A stretch of DNA of 64,000 nt, from positions 186,001 through 250,000 of the forward strand of contig VXAY01002362.1 in assembly GCA_013399855.1 (NCBI GenBank), read 5' to 3'. The position numbers and the translations under genes were made by a program. Of this stretch, positions 48,128 through 62,100 are shown one piece after another; position 1 is the stretch's first letter; each line of letters begins with the position of its first letter. Below the pieces are notes generated by a model. It saw nothing but the letters and a program-made list of their open reading frames with translations. It had not been told where the DNA came from and ran no database searches. Source of the DNA: Oxyruncus cristatus. Its lineage: Eukaryota > Chordata > Aves > Passeriformes > Cotingidae.

Positions 48128-51100
48128 ACTGAATAGTTTCCAGTCAAGACTCTGGTGTCAGTAAGGGTGAAGTGAACACTGAGTACAATCTTAGTGCTGT
48201 CTAATATTAATACACCTAGGAAAGTTGTACTTTTTTTATGTGACATAGTTTCACAAATAATTGACCCACAGCAAAATAAGTCTGCCCAATTTATTAAATT
48301 ATCTATCCCACTGTAGTTTTTATAAGAGTTACTCTTTTTCCTTTAGTAAACAAGAAGATGCTTTTTTTTTCATACAAAGATAATCATATTATCTTTGTAT
48401 GATATGTGAACTCAGATCATCCAAAACTCCTTTCATAATTCCTTAATTTATTAACAAATAATATATTTTCCTTTCAGTACTGAGTATTAAATACCAACAT
48501 CTGTACTTAAAATTTGCTTAAATTTCATCGGAGGATGAAAAGCATAAAATAGTCATACAATAATTTAGGAACATATACACTCTTCAGAGCTATATTGTAA
48601 ATGTAATACACACAATAACCCCAATGGAATCTGTGAAAATAATTGTATATGCAAGTCTTTCAGAGCAAGACTAAAAGTATTCCAAATAAATATCACAGTA
48701 ATGGATAAGCGTAAAAAAGAAATTGTTTTTGTCATTTCCAGACACATGCATAATTGACCTTACTATCTTTATCTCACACAGTTGATCGTATTTTATTACA
48801 AAGCAACTCTTACTAACTCACTATTCTTAAAAATCACTATCAAGTACCTTAATCCTCAATTAGTCCTTTACAAGTACTATTTCCAGAACAAAACGTTTCT
48901 TCAAGACCTTTGATTTACCAGAAGCCAACTTGTGTATCAACACAAACCTACTGTTTTAAAAATACCACTGTAACATAGAATTCAGTAGAGATATGTAAAA
49001 GCTGTTGGCATCTGGTCACTTCCATGCCATGGGCCATGGTGCAAGACTGCAAACAGCTTTTGCTGCCATTCCTAAACAAGACAATAAGCAAAGACCACTT
49101 ACTTTCAGAACACTATCATCCTGTTGTCACAAAATACAATGCCTCAATCTATATTTATTTTGGATTGCTTAGTAATTAGTTAAGATAGGAGTTTGGGGGC
49201 TTTTAAAAAAAAAAAATCCAGGCTTGGTTTTGGTAACACATGCTACTTTCCCCCATGCTCTCCTTGAGTCCAGTGTTCAGCTAGAAAATTCTCTACAGAA
49301 AACAAGTGAATAAAATATTATTAATGCTTGGTGTTAGCAAAGGTACGTGCAGAAGAAGCTTAGGCAAGAGCACAACATATGATCATGCTTTTTGATTATC
49401 AGCTCAGAAGAGCTGGAAAAAAATACACCAAATCCTCTTTGCTGAAAGCATGAGAGAGGGTGGAACTCCATAATTCAGAAGAGAAGGCAATTATAAACAA
49501 AGAAGGCTAACACTTTAGAGGATTAGATTACAGCCTCAGTTCCAAACCACTGGTGTAATAAAGGTATCTAGGAAGAGAAATGTACGTGCTTGTTGGTTTT
49601 TATTGATTCTTTTAAATGCTGCTTGGTTTTGTTTAGCTTCAGTTATAGTGGTCTCTAAACACACAAGCTCCAAATCAGAGCACCTGTAGAACTGTGCAGA
49701 GCGTATTTCACTGACTGCAGTCTCCCATTTCTGTGACGATCCCGATGGTTTCCTGCAGCTGAGGCACAAGGTCTCACTGCTACCAAGACACCGCAGGTGG
49801 TACAGCCAGAGCACACCGTGCAGCCCGTAGGACGGATTGGGGCTGGCACAGGGAGACCTCCCCACCCCCTGAGAGAATGGCTGCACAGAAGCTGCAATGA
49901 AAAATTTCACTAGAAAAGCTCAGAGCTGACATAAACCAGCAACTGCATGGGCATAAGTGAAGAGTGAACACAGTATCCACAGCCGCCTGTGTAGCAGCAT
50001 CTGTGCGGATCTAGCCTCAGCTTGTTACGATTACTGGATATCACACTGCCTACAGAAAACAATGGTGGTTGCAGCCCAGCTTTATATCACTAAACCCATC
50101 AGCAGAATTGGGCACCAGCATTGAGAGCTGCAATATAAAAGACAGAGACCAGATAAGTAAGCAAGTTTCAGTCACCAATAGTGGAAGAAAAAAAGAAGAA
50201 TGAAACTATGAATCTTAGAGATAAATTCACAACGAACTGTTTTCAGCTGAATTATCCAACACCACCTACAAGTACTAGAAGAGGTGGGAGGGAGGGAGAG
50301 AAAATGTACATGTGGAACAAATAAGGTTTCTCAATTTCCTTTGTTTTATAATGGAAAAGTATTTGAGAACTTAAATATGATTTATGCACTGTACTCACGC
50401 TGTTCTGCTGGATGATGCTCATGCTAAAGACAGGTTTAATCTAAAGCCACATTCTTTTAATAGGAATTGCAATTTATGTTCCAGGCCAAGTGCCAATAGC
50501 TAATGATCCTCCTGTTATCCCTTTACCTGTTTCATCCCCTTGATGGGATGAAAACTCATTTTCCTGGTCTTGACACATGACGACCCTGTCTTGCATATTA
50601 CAAATATGTATGTATGTATACAAATTGTTTGGGTAGTGGAAGGCATTTAACAAGATCAGGACCATCAGTATGGCCAGACATATGGTCAAACAGAAAATCC
50701 ACTTTCGGCACAGGAGTTTTGCAAGCAATCCTTGCCACCACACTACTACTGTAGTTGCTCAAAATCTTCTGGCTACAGAAATCCCGCAGGGAAGGATTTG
50801 TACATGGGACAGTTCTGTCTTAATGTGGATTTGCTTTTAATAATAAATTAATTTTCTGTATCTAAAGAAAACAGGTAACGCAACACATGTACAGATAAAA
50901 CATATGAGTTTATTGGGAAAAAAAATGGCACACCATGATCCCTCTGCCAGCCACAGTCCTTTGCACAATTTTATTACCAACAATAGGAATTGCTAGTTCA
51001 GATTACAAGCCTGAATACATTCAAGAAGTTCAAAACTCATAAATTCTGCTCAGAATTGGACATCACCCCTTAGGTGCTCAGTCCAAGACACCAGTGATGA

Positions 51101-52024
51101 GTACATTTAAACAACAGGTCACAGAAGTTAAACAGATCAAAGGCTCAGGGAAAAAAAAAGAAAAAAAGATAATTTTCAGGGACATGAGACACCTCTTAGG
51201 CAGAAAATTAAAGACAAAGGGTACCTCGTCTAAGTAGCTGGGCAAGTTATTTGAGATAGCATGGAAAATCCCTTTCCCCACTTGAGAGTGAAATGGGAAC
51301 TCTGAATCCATCTAACGTTTCCCACTCCCAGTAGCAATGCTGGAATAAGAAAAGATGCCCAGTCTTCGAAGATCATAGCTTCTTCAAAGAGGCCTTTAAC
51401 AGAAAATTGAGATTCCCTATTCGCCCACTATGCATCAACTTTCTGTTAAAACATATTCCGGATAGTTACCTAGGATCCTGTTTTGCATAGCCGTTAGGGA
51501 CCACATGCAATCCATCTCACTTTCCTTTTCATTATTAATTGTTAGACTTCTAACTCAAGGTTATCTTTATCTTACCCCAGTATCAACCTGATTAATGGAT
51601 GCAAACCTTTCACCTTTCAGTTACACAGTAAATTTTCACTGCTTCATGAAACTGATTAATTCTGTGATATTCTCACCCACAGATAACTCAAAACGCATAG
51701 TTGGTACAGAACCAATTATCCTTGACTGATAAAGGAGGCATTCTTCCTTCCTTTGGGTCTTGAGTCTTTTTATTATTATTATTTTATTTTTTCTACCTAC
51801 CAACTCCTCTTAGCTGAGGTCTTTTCACTGCCAGAAGAGTGAAAAGTGAATTGTGAAACAGCACCATCAATCTCACGCTTTTAAGATGTTAGTCTTGGAT
51901 TAATCCTCTACAGAGTATGTAGAGCACGTACTGAAAGACCTCAAAAAACAAAATTTCTGAAGCTGAGATACTCCACAAAATGCACCAGAAGAGGCTAAAT
52001 AAAAGCAAAGACGGTTTGAACATG
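48128..52024. other. Gene-free AT-rich stretch
   Basis: No gene was recognised. A perfect hairpin lies at 48371-48401. The part from about 49650 to 49980 is GC-richer, with a 124-codon antisense open frame (49536-49910) that resembles no known protein; it may be another decayed retroelement. Confidence 0.55.
48371..48401. other. Perfect hairpin, 14-bp arms, 3-base loop
   Basis: CATACAAAGATAAT, loop CAT, ATTATCTTTGTATG. The arms are exactly complementary. It follows a nine-base T-run. No flanking direct repeats were seen, so a miniature transposon is not supported. Confidence 0.85.
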
Positions 52025-52084
52025 GGTGGTTGACTGGATGATCTGCTCCAGTTCCAAGCAAGCCATACTCACTGATTCTGTGAA
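52025..52084 (+). mobile_element. Probable diverged CR1 3' tail, plus strand
   Basis: GGTGGTTGACTGGATGATCT, then GCTCCAGTTCCAAG and a terminal ACTGATTCTGTGAAA follow the order and spacing of the CR1 terminus (TTGGACTRGATGATCT, TTCCAAC, ATTCTGTGA), but with more mismatches than the other copies. Confidence 0.55.
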
Positions 52085-52639
52085 AGTAGCAACAAATACG
52101 CAGCACCTGCCTGAGACACAGTGAACAACCACAGCAGCACCGTGTAGACAGGAAACATAGTCAATGCCCAGCACTCTTTCCCTGAGTATTTAAATGCTTC
52201 TCTAAAAGACCACTTTAGAAGTAGTAGGATGGCCTGGAGAAACAATTTTTGTTCTCTGTTAAGCTTGTTTCCAAAAGAGCTGGAATAGTTCGCTTTGAAT
52301 AAGTAATGCACACTCTGCAGCATCTATGGGTAAGTGCCTACATTTACTTTAAACACACTGTTAAAACAAAAATATCCATGAGTTACTAGGCAAGCAGAAT
52401 ACATTTTCTTTCACTACTGGATATCAAATGTCAAAAAGATCCCATGGAGTCAAAACAACAGAAATTAAAACAAAATAAATTTCTAATGCTATAAAGACCA
52501 TAAAGATCTAAAGATAAACTCATATAGTATTATAACACACAAGAGTTAAAGCAGGAACACGTACAGTTAGCCCTTTTTCCAAAAGACCACTCATGCAAAA
52601 ACAACTTCTCCCTTTTTTTCCCTTTCCTTTTTTTCTTTG
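52085..52639. other. Gene-free AT-rich stretch
   Basis: I see no gene, repeat or regulatory signature here beyond a pyrimidine-rich run (about 52605-52640) at its right edge. Confidence 0.6.
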
Positions 52640-53130
52640 TAAAATATGTCCTTGTTTGGAGAAGTGGAAAGTTTCAAATGCACAGATGTTTGTGATTGCA
52701 CGCTAACAGCCTGCTGGGAACCATTAAGGGTGTAGAGAGTAAAGTTATTCAATCATCTATAAGTCACTTTTCAAAACTGTTGCCCTCACTCAAGGGGGTG
52801 ATTAATGGCGTCCAGCAATGACACAAATTACCCCCTGCTCATGCAAGCTCTTTGATTTTAATGCAGTTGAGCTACTGAAGTAAACAAACCAATTTGGGTG
52901 TTCAGCAAGCTCTTTGTCTCATTAAAAATTATTTGACTAGACTAGTGGTAAAAGAATATTGCATATGTCCCCAAATTCAATTTGGCATTCTGTAATCATA
53001 GCAGCAATTACATTTGCAAAAAGTTTATAAATTAACAGAGGCAGAAAACGGTCAACCTTTCATTAGGAACTTTCATTAGGGATTTTCATGTGTAACGAAA
53101 TTAATATTTTCTAATCACCACAGTACAGCA
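52640..53130. promoter_or_regulatory. Candidate conserved non-coding element
   Basis: Nearly 500 bp without an open frame of note, without simple repeats and without transposable-element signatures. TAAT/ATTA cores recur (for example GTGATTAATGG near 52798-52808, TTTTAATGCAG near 52856-52866, TCATTAAAAATTATTT near 52919-52934, GAAATTAATATT near 53097-53108). The repeated words CATTAGGAACTTTCATTAGG lie near 53061-53080. The texture is that of deeply conserved developmental enhancers. This is a judgement by eye, and conservation cannot be tested here. Confidence 0.3.
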
Positions 53131-55868
53131 AGCATGCTTCTGTATGTTTGAAAGAGGCCAACAGCAACTACAGACACCAGGCAAAGTTTCAGCAAGCAGT
53201 TGCAATTTTGCTGTTCCACAGGAGACAGCCCTCTACCCCTCCCAAGCAGGATTTATGCAAACTGCAAGTCCAGCATCCCTCAAGGACGCCTGCTGCAGTC
53301 TGGGGTCTGGCTGCACTTGGCACTTCATGCTGGGGCACGTTTTTTCGTCCCTCACTTGTACAACCAAAATGATGAGTGTGAATGCAGCAAGTTGAATTAT
53401 ACAGGCTGAGGCATTTTGTTTCTTCACTTAAATGTCAGGTGCCCCACAAGGATTGGATTGTTCTGGCAGTAGAAAATTTGAATTCACAATACCCGTGACC
53501 TTTGTGCTCCGCACACATTGAGCAACAGAGACAACTACCGCAGAAGTCATAGAAAGAAGCAGGGTGGTTTGTACCCAGAGAAACACTTTGGCACAGCTGA
53601 TGGCAAACCCCTGCCTGAGGACTATTGCAGGGAGCACCCACCCTGGGCATGTCCTGATGATCACTTTAATTCTTTCTGAAGTGATGCAACAGGACCTGCC
53701 TCAGAGCTGTGTACCAAGCTAAGACCACCAGCTCTCTGTGAAGTCCCACCCCAGCTCTGTGCCCCTGACAGCCAGGCACCCCAGAGTCTGGCTGCAGCAC
53801 TGGCTGTGAGACAGGTAGATATGAAGTAAATGTACCTCTGTGAGACACTTCCAGCCCATGCAGGGCCACACCACAGCCTCAGATGCCATTTGCAGCATGT
53901 CTCAAGCACCTTCCCAGTGTATCCCATAGTCTTAACACTTCTTCTAAGCAGTAGAAGTGTTACTTTCTGTAGCCTGTTACCATAAAGTGTAGAGAGAAAA
54001 AAAAAATTACATGACCTCATGTAAAATGGGAGCTGACGGCATGCCATCATCCATAGTTTTAGAAAATGTCACTGGACACATATTTCACAATACATCAAAG
54101 ATTGCTTTCAAACCTTCAGACAGTTATCTGAGCCTCATTTTTCAGCACATTCCTCCCAACAAATTGATACCAGCCTTCCGCATCTTACAACTGAGAACAA
54201 CATATCTGTTTCCCACACATCCTGATCAGCCTCTTTACTCTGAACTCACTCCAGATCCATCTCCTAACACCCTGCTACTTCCTGACCACTCATCTCAACC
54301 TTCCTTTCATCCTTCTCACACAATTTTTAGCATCTACTCTACATACGCCCACCCCAAAGCAACCCAGTAGAAACTTGGTAAAACCTGCTTAAATTCAAAA
54401 AAACGCAATAAATAGCAGGGAGAATTATTTTCCTTTGGCAGTATGACACAATGGGCACCCAAAAAATATACTAATAAAGACAGTTTCCAGATCAACATAA
54501 ATAATACAATTCACATCCGATGAGCATTTTAGACTCCCAGTGTCCGATGGTACAGGACTTCTGCATAGAAGATGTCATTGTCTAGTAAATTTACTGAGGA
54601 AGGGCGATCTATGAGACCAAAAGCACACAAAGGTGACAAAAAGAAACAAAGCTTAGTGAAGTGGAGTAGCATTTTATTTTCTTTACTAACACCTAACTTA
54701 AGCAGAAGGGGGTGGAGGGGGGGAAGAAGGCTCCAGCCATGTCATCCTCAGAAATTATATACTCCGTACCAAGAAGGCCAAAGGCTTGCTCCAACTGATA
54801 CTATTATACAGCATTAGCAAGCAGATTTTTGTCACCACTTCCAATTTTCATATGATGTACTCCAAAACATGGGAGACCTTACCATACCCTGGCTGTGAAA
54901 GTCAATGTAAAATAACTGTAACCACCCATGTTCCTTTTTACCTTACTGTTAACTGTCTAATATATCGATTTTCTAACTTCTTCATTGTATTTAATATGCA
55001 AAGAAACTTGGAAGTTTCTAAAAATAATCATACATTTCCAGCAAGATGTATCTGTATGTAGCTTTGGTTCAAAATACAACGTGAAATATAAGAGAATTAT
55101 GTTGACTTGCTAATGCACTACTGAATAAGTTTATATTTTCACATTATACTTTCTTTTTAGCTTTTAAGTTTTGTGTCCTACTTTCTGGTCTATTAAAAAA
55201 ATTCTTTGCTATTTAATTTAAATTATCTTCTCTTTACCCTTTCTTCATTTCTTAGTTGACAGGATACTATTACTCCTCATGGAGAATGCTCTTCGATAAA
55301 TAGGAGTACCTCTTTAAAGCTGCATTTAATTATTCTTGCTCACTTCCTTGCCCCGAAGCAGTTGCCATTGAGCACCTACCCTTTTGAAGAAGTTTCATAC
55401 TCATAAATCAAATTTAAAGGATCAAAACCAGACCATTAATTGTTACCATAAAACCTAAACTGTGCTGCGCAATGCTACAGATACTGAAATCTAAAAATCT
55501 GAAGTCAGTGTTAACAGATTTTTGTGCCACTTCCACTACAACTTTCTAATTTGACCTCTGCAAAGCATCTCTTGGTTTAATGCAAAGGACAAAGCAGAAC
55601 AGGCACACGGTCTTGGTGGGGGTTTTGACATTTCTTTGTTAAAGTTTTTTCTTACCACTAGCAGATGCAGCTTCTTATAGCTTCATCTTGAATGAGGCTT
55701 TCTCTGATAAAAATCTTCTCCAGTCTGTTAACTGTCCACAAAAGTTAAGAAATTTCATTGTTTTCAATTATGTTTTGCAGAAAGTGGATAAGGGTGATCT
55801 GACAGCATCATGATAACGGGAGAGTATTTAGAAGTCAATAAATGTTGTTAATGATTTCTTTGTCTGAT
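53131..55868. other. Gene-free stretch with GC-richer left half
   Basis: From about 53140 to 53940 the sequence is GC-richer, with overlapping short open frames on both strands; none resembles a known protein. A G-rich run lies at 54708-54723. The remainder is AT-rich without recognisable features. Confidence 0.5.
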
Positions 55869-55890
55869 AGCTAAAATTCCAATTTTAGCT
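55869..55890. other. Perfect inverted repeat, 10-bp arms
   Basis: AGCTAAAATT, spacer CC, AATTTTAGCT: 10-bp exact arms, two-base spacer. The surrounding few hundred bases (about 55790-56300) are free of simple repeats. It could be a dimeric protein-binding site or chance. Confidence 0.8.
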
Positions 55891-56623
55891 TCCTAACAGA
55901 GTCAGGAGGCTGCAAAGAACTCAGTAAGGCATCAGATAAAGGAAAAAAGCACCTTACAGATCAATCAATAACCACCCTGAAATTACAAAAGCAGAAAGAC
56001 ATGCCATTTTCTGAAGACAGTCCAGGTGTTAATCACACAAGGAAATAGCATAAAGCATAACTTGCTCTTCTCTCCCTAATGTTTTTTTTCTTTTTTGAAT
56101 AAAAGCTTCCTTTTCTCCCAGCAGTGTTTACATATAGCAAAGGCAGTGAGTTCTTACAACATCTCACGTTTTCAAATGTCATTCAAACTGTTTGTCAATC
56201 TGTGCTAAAACGCCACATCATAAAGAACTAGTCATGTTTTCTACTTCTCATGCGAGGCTCCAGTTGTCACCTAAACACAACGGAGGATTTTTTTCACATA
56301 TCTAAAGCAACTTTGTCTAAAATTAAATTTTAAAACTAACAACAATATGGGAATAATTTATTTCTGTGAAGTTCAAATCCTTTTTATAAAGGATGCCACA
56401 TGTGTGGTTGTTCAGAGAGATGAATCAAGTATGTTTTTCTCCCACAGAGTGCATTTACCAAGAAGCATTTATCGGGAGCTGAGGGATAGGGGGAAAGAGA
56501 CTCCATTAACAAGCTCTGCCTTCAAGAGTTTCCACTAGCCCGCCAACAAGGCCAGCACAGCCACTGTACTTGAAATAAGCATTAAATTGGTCATTTTCAG
56601 GGAGGAGGTGGATGGCGTTATGG

Positions 56624-56696
56624 CTTTTTTTTATTATTTTTTATTTTGGGGGGGCAGGGGAGTTGGTTTTGGGTTTTGGGTTTTTTTTTTTTTTTT
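56624..56696. repeat. T/G-rich low-complexity tract
   Basis: Runs of T alternate with GGGGGGG, GGGG and GGGTTTTGGG blocks and end in 18 T. It is low-complexity sequence, and the G-runs could support a quadruplex on the plus strand. Confidence 0.8.
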
Positions 56697-59107
56697 AATG
56701 TTAGAACACAATCAGAACTTTTAAAAAAAGACAGTCTGAAGAAACCAAAGCACTTCTAAATTCTGCTGCTTTAAATGTGTATTTCAATAATTTCTGTTGT
56801 TGTGCAAGTAAACACTAGAACACCATAGGATTTTTTTTTTTAATCAGAGTATTAGTAGCTCCTTAGTGTTTATTTAACAAATAATTAAGTTCACTGAACT
56901 TGGATATAATTGACACCTTCCATTGAAGCTGTCTGAACTCCTTTAAAAAAGATTTTGCAAATAGTGTGTACAAATTAATTTCTTCCCTAGACAGGACAAA
57001 GGGTTGTATTGTTATAGGCCTGTATTTTTTTAATCTGTTATTTATATGCCTTTATAACAGGTATCATGCTAAGATAATAACTACAACTTCATTAGATTTC
57101 ATGACACAGCATTCAGCTTTCCCCATAATCCATCCTATACTATATACTTTCTTAGAAGGTTCTTTTTGGTGCTTGCATTTACTGCTTCCCTGCAGGTCAA
57201 AAACGAGAAACCCACACACATCAATGTCACTTGGAAAGTAAACCAGGCCTGCAGAACTCCTTTCTGCTTCAAGCTAACGCACTAAGTTTCATGGGGGCTG
57301 ATGCCTTTGTAACACCATTCACGTCCATGGCTGTAACATCTGCTCCTCCAAGACGCAAGGAAGAAACTGAGATCCACTAATCTACTATGCCAAATGAACA
57401 GAACAAGCCTCTGCCACGAATCTTTGGAGAAATTGCACTTCTGCCTTATGCACTCTACCTCTTGTATCTCCTCCTGTAAAAATGAACAACGTTCTCCTTA
57501 ACGTAGTCATGAATGTAACACCTAAAAGTCCAGTCTCTTCATTCGAACATTACCTAAACCCTTAGAAGTGAAACTAAATGAAAATATCAGACATCATGTA
57601 AAATAAGAATGAAGAATTTTTATCCCCCAAGAAGCTGTTAAAATGCTTACAACTATTCAACATGACAAAGAATTGCTTTAAAAAAAACTGTGAGCAAAGC
57701 AATAAAGATCTGCAGACAAATATGAAAACATGAAAATCAAGTCTTTCACTTTACTTAAAAATCATATTTAAAAGTAAAAAGTCTTTTATTTATAACCTCC
57801 AAAAATATTTAATAATATACTCTGAATTAAAAAATATGGTCATATATAGTTAAAATACAAAAAAAAAAAGTATTATTATTTTTTCCCTAGATGTTTCACC
57901 TGTGGGAGAACATTTACATATACACACAGTCTGTTCTCTCTCTCCCATCCCACTCCATACATATATACAGATATATACAGAGAGAGTAAGAAACATGTCT
58001 TGTTACTGCTATCTGAAAACAAACACAGGAACCAACACCTATACTCAATAAATAAGTAATAAGAAAATCCTATCTTATTTCTACAGGCTATTCCAATGGG
58101 TTTTAAAGAAACCTGATGCTCACAGTCATTAAAAAACCTGTATCTCACTATTGTTCCAGAATCTCGAAGAAGGGGACAGAGTAGTGGAATGAAGAAGTCA
58201 GTGCAGACCTTCCCCATACAAGATTAACCCGAACCTACTATAATTTGCATAAATATTCAAGCAATTAGTCAAACCATAACACCCAAGCTCTGTTTTTCCT
58301 CAAGCTTTACATTTCCCTAATACAGGGATAGCATTTTTCCTCAAGCTTATTTGGCCAAGATCTATTGGAATGCTACAAATAAAATAGTATAAAGTGAAAT
58401 AAATCACACTCAAACCTGTCAGCTGCCTGTGTGTATACATATATATATTATCAGAAATAAGTCAGGATCTACTTATACTCCCAGCTGAAGTCAGCTGGAA
58501 TTGTACCACTGACTTCCACTCATGCAGAACCATGTTAAATATCTCTGGCCAAGACTTTGTTTTAATTCCTATGAAACACATGTCACATTTTGATGCCATA
58601 TAAAGAACAACAATAATAACAGTAAGTCAGCCTTGCATAAAACCATAAAATGTTTAAAATTATTATGTTAAGACCTGCTTGAATAACAGAGGGTGCTGAA
58701 TACAATTTAGTGCTTGTGACCACCTGCAGTATTATATACAGGATACAACGCTAATTTTAGATTTCTGGATGAATGCCCACTGTAGGATGTGCTATTTTTA
58801 CTAAGTTCTGAAAAGTCCATCCAATGGCACATCTCCACCACTGAAGTGGTACTGAAAGACTCCTTAAGTTTCCAGTTACCACTTGGCTCAAAACTGCAAA
58901 CTACAGAGTTCTTTCACAAAACTGTTCTTTATATTCTGATTGACTTTACACAATTGAACTTATGAATAAAACCAAAACAAATACCTGGAAACAGTATAAC
59001 TAAAAGAGTGTGTATTAGTCTTTCCTCCTCCTTTGAAGCATTTCTCATCCAAACACAATATAATAGTATTTTATATATATTTTTGCAACTTTGAGTTCAA
59101 TGCACAG

Positions 59108-59144
59108 AAAAAAAAAAAACAAACAAAAAAAAACAAACAAACCA
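59108..59144. repeat. (CAAA)n / A-rich tract
   Basis: A-runs with regularly placed C (CAAACAAA units). It has the form of a poly-A-derived microsatellite; no retroposed body was recognised. Confidence 0.85.
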
Positions 59145-62100
59145 AAGAAATAGCCTTTACCTTCTAGGCAGACTCTTCCAGGTGTCTGTACTACACTGAC
59201 CCCACCTGCCCCTGTCTTATTGAGTGACAAAATAGAATCAAAAATGTAACAAAACCCCATGCTGATACATGTATTACTGTGGTCCACATAAGAACATGGA
59301 CTTTGGGGGCCACCATTCATCAAGTTTCAATTTAGACCTGTAAGCCACTGAGTGCAATGAACAATCCAGTTTTACATATGAGTTTATACTACAGAGCTGC
59401 TTCCTAGTTTTCCCAAGGAGACATTTTCAACCATGGTACAGGGTCAGCAAGTTTGGAATGAGCAGTTTAAGATTTCCACCTTTCTACTCACATATGCTTC
59501 TTCCCTTACCTGCCGCATTTCAACATTTAGACTGTTCTGAGAGATACCTTCTGTTATGAAAAATTTAATTCATTTTTAATAATAAATATTTAAATATGAG
59601 CATGGTATTTGGCACGCATCTTGAAGCAAACCGTAAGACATATCTTCTGCTAAACTCTCCAATAAAGACCACAAAATAGTTAGGGGAAAATGTTAGCCAG
59701 AAACAGTTACATGACGCACAAAACCCACGAGAATGAAAAAGTCTTTATTTACTACATTAAATGCAAATTTTTCATTCTAATACTTCTGATCTGTTTTTCT
59801 GGATTTTCTCAGGTATGCTTAATTAAACCCACTCATCAACACCAACTTTGTTCAAAAGAACTATTCATTAATATGGTGCAGAAGCAGTTTAGCCCTGGAG
59901 GAGTCTGTGACATTTGCTCATAGAGAAGACTGATCATTAATTGCTCCCCTTGTTCTAAGCCTCTTAATGATAGTTTTGACACAACACTACAAGTCATTGT
60001 GACTTATTCCTCACAGCTAGTGACATCTGCACTATGTTAAGTTAATAAAACTACCTTTGAAGGGTTTTCAAGAAGATATTTAAAGACACAGAAGAAAAAA
60101 GGTCTGGATGTGCTGACAGTGGAATAAAGAAGCTACACTGAATTTTTTTACTATTATCTCAGAGTACACTTTGTATTACAGATAATTTAAGCAAATACTT
60201 TGTGTTCCATGTTCACCACAATAAATGGAACTCAGGAAGAAGTTCACTGTGCTATTCCAACCTAATTCAACTGTGCTCCCACACCAATCTAAGCCGTAAT
60301 GTTTCACAGGTCTTCTGCTGATCGTAAGTTCTCAGGCAAATGAGAAGACTGGCTTTCTGATTGCTTCGGTAAAAAAAAATTTACAATTTCTATTTTTTAA
60401 GAAATAAAAGGTGGAGAGTAGAGTCTGGCTCTGGATTATAAAGCAACCACATTAAACCAAAGATCTCTCTCCAATATATAAAACAAGGTTGTTATCACTT
60501 CACACCAAGTACATGCTTTAATTTATGAGATGGCTTTGCTGATTTCTTCCACAAGTGACTGTGCACTTTATAACTTTGACAAATTAACTTGTTTATCTCC
60601 ATAATATGTTTATAGTGTCATACCATTCATAGTCGAGTTCTACTGCAAAGCACATAATAACTCACTGAGGACACTCAAAGCAAATAACAAATAAGGTGTA
60701 TAGAAAGGTTGTACCTGGAGAACAGCTGAAAGCCCTGTAGATCCACAGACCTTCAACACACAAATGAGAAGAGTGTCCACCCTGAGAGCTGGTGACATTA
60801 CTTGAATTAGCCTGACCAAGTTTTCTAACTTGGAATTCAGTTGCTATAGTTCATACTATATAGCAACTCCTCCTGCCTGACAATTATTTACACTAACACA
60901 GCCATCAAGCTTCATGCAGTTATATGTGTGAGAAACTCTGACTTAAGCATTTCATTAGCTAATTGTATACCTCTGACTACTTAACAAAAGTAGCACAGCA
61001 GCAGTGGATATGGTTAATTGGAACCTTATTTTTCGATCTTGTTCAAAAGGACTCAGATTCTCTGTAAAGCCAAGGAGAGACCAAGAGGGTAACACCTGGA
61101 GCCCAAGTAGGATACCAGGTGTATAGGGGTGGAGAGAAAGAAGAAAGGTTTTCACAATTTTGCAGTTGCTCATCTACTACCTCCCACCACATTGTTCTCC
61201 TATGGCACACAGGTCTAGTTTCCTCTGACGCTTTCCATTTCCACTCATCCAAAATATCCCATCCCACCTCTTATTTCTACCAGCTGTTTCTACCCTCTTG
61301 CCCACCACCTACATCATTATCTTTGCCCCTTAAGTGAGAAATTAAAAACAAAACAAATCCACACACCAGCAGCTGCCTTTCTCTGTCCCGAGCTTCAGGA
61401 CACAAAGCAGCAGGAAAAAGCTGACAGCCCCAAAAGTGCCAGCAGGCTCCTGCCAGCCCAAGCACTCCTGCTTGCTCAGAGTTCAGTGACGGCAATACAC
61501 TCAGCACGGGCTACAGGAACGCAGGAAAGGTGACCTGCATGTCTTAATCGTTATAAAGGTAACAGGGCATTTGGCACATCTTCTGATGGCCAGCTGAAGG
61601 CTGACATGGCACGTGGCTTGCTCACAGAAAATATTTTACCTGCTGGGACACCATCTTGGCTGAGTTACTGCAGAGTGAAAGCCAAAAAGAGTAATTCCAC
61701 CTTGATGGATTAGGCAAAGAATGATGTGTTCATTAATACACTTACACACATGTAACCCAGAAGCAGAATGCAGAAGTACCCAGGCCTGCCTTATACCTTA
61801 GGCATTGTCCTGCACATGACGAGATGTAGCAGAATTGTGCCAAACTACTAAAGAGTAAAGCAAGGAATATTCTGATTTCTTCTTTTTTTGCCTTAAAATG
61901 TACACAGAGCAAAAAGGAACTCAACAGAGCATTAGAGCTTATTTTATCAGAATTGCTATACTAAAATGTGGATAACAAACCATGTAGAATTTTTATTTTC
62001 AAATTTTTAGGAACATGAAGCAATGCTAATGTCAATCCTCAATATTCTACACCCCTTCATTATCATTAAGCCAGCTCACCTTTAATTGAGAACCCTATAA

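Noticed and set aside
49536..49910. Minus-strand open frame of 124 codons
   Set aside because: Not recognised as any protein; local GC rise explains the length. Possibly decayed retroelement sequence.
54011..54370. Plus-strand open frame of 119 codons
   Set aside because: Ser/Pro/His-rich pyrimidine-biased sequence with no family resemblance; judged chance.
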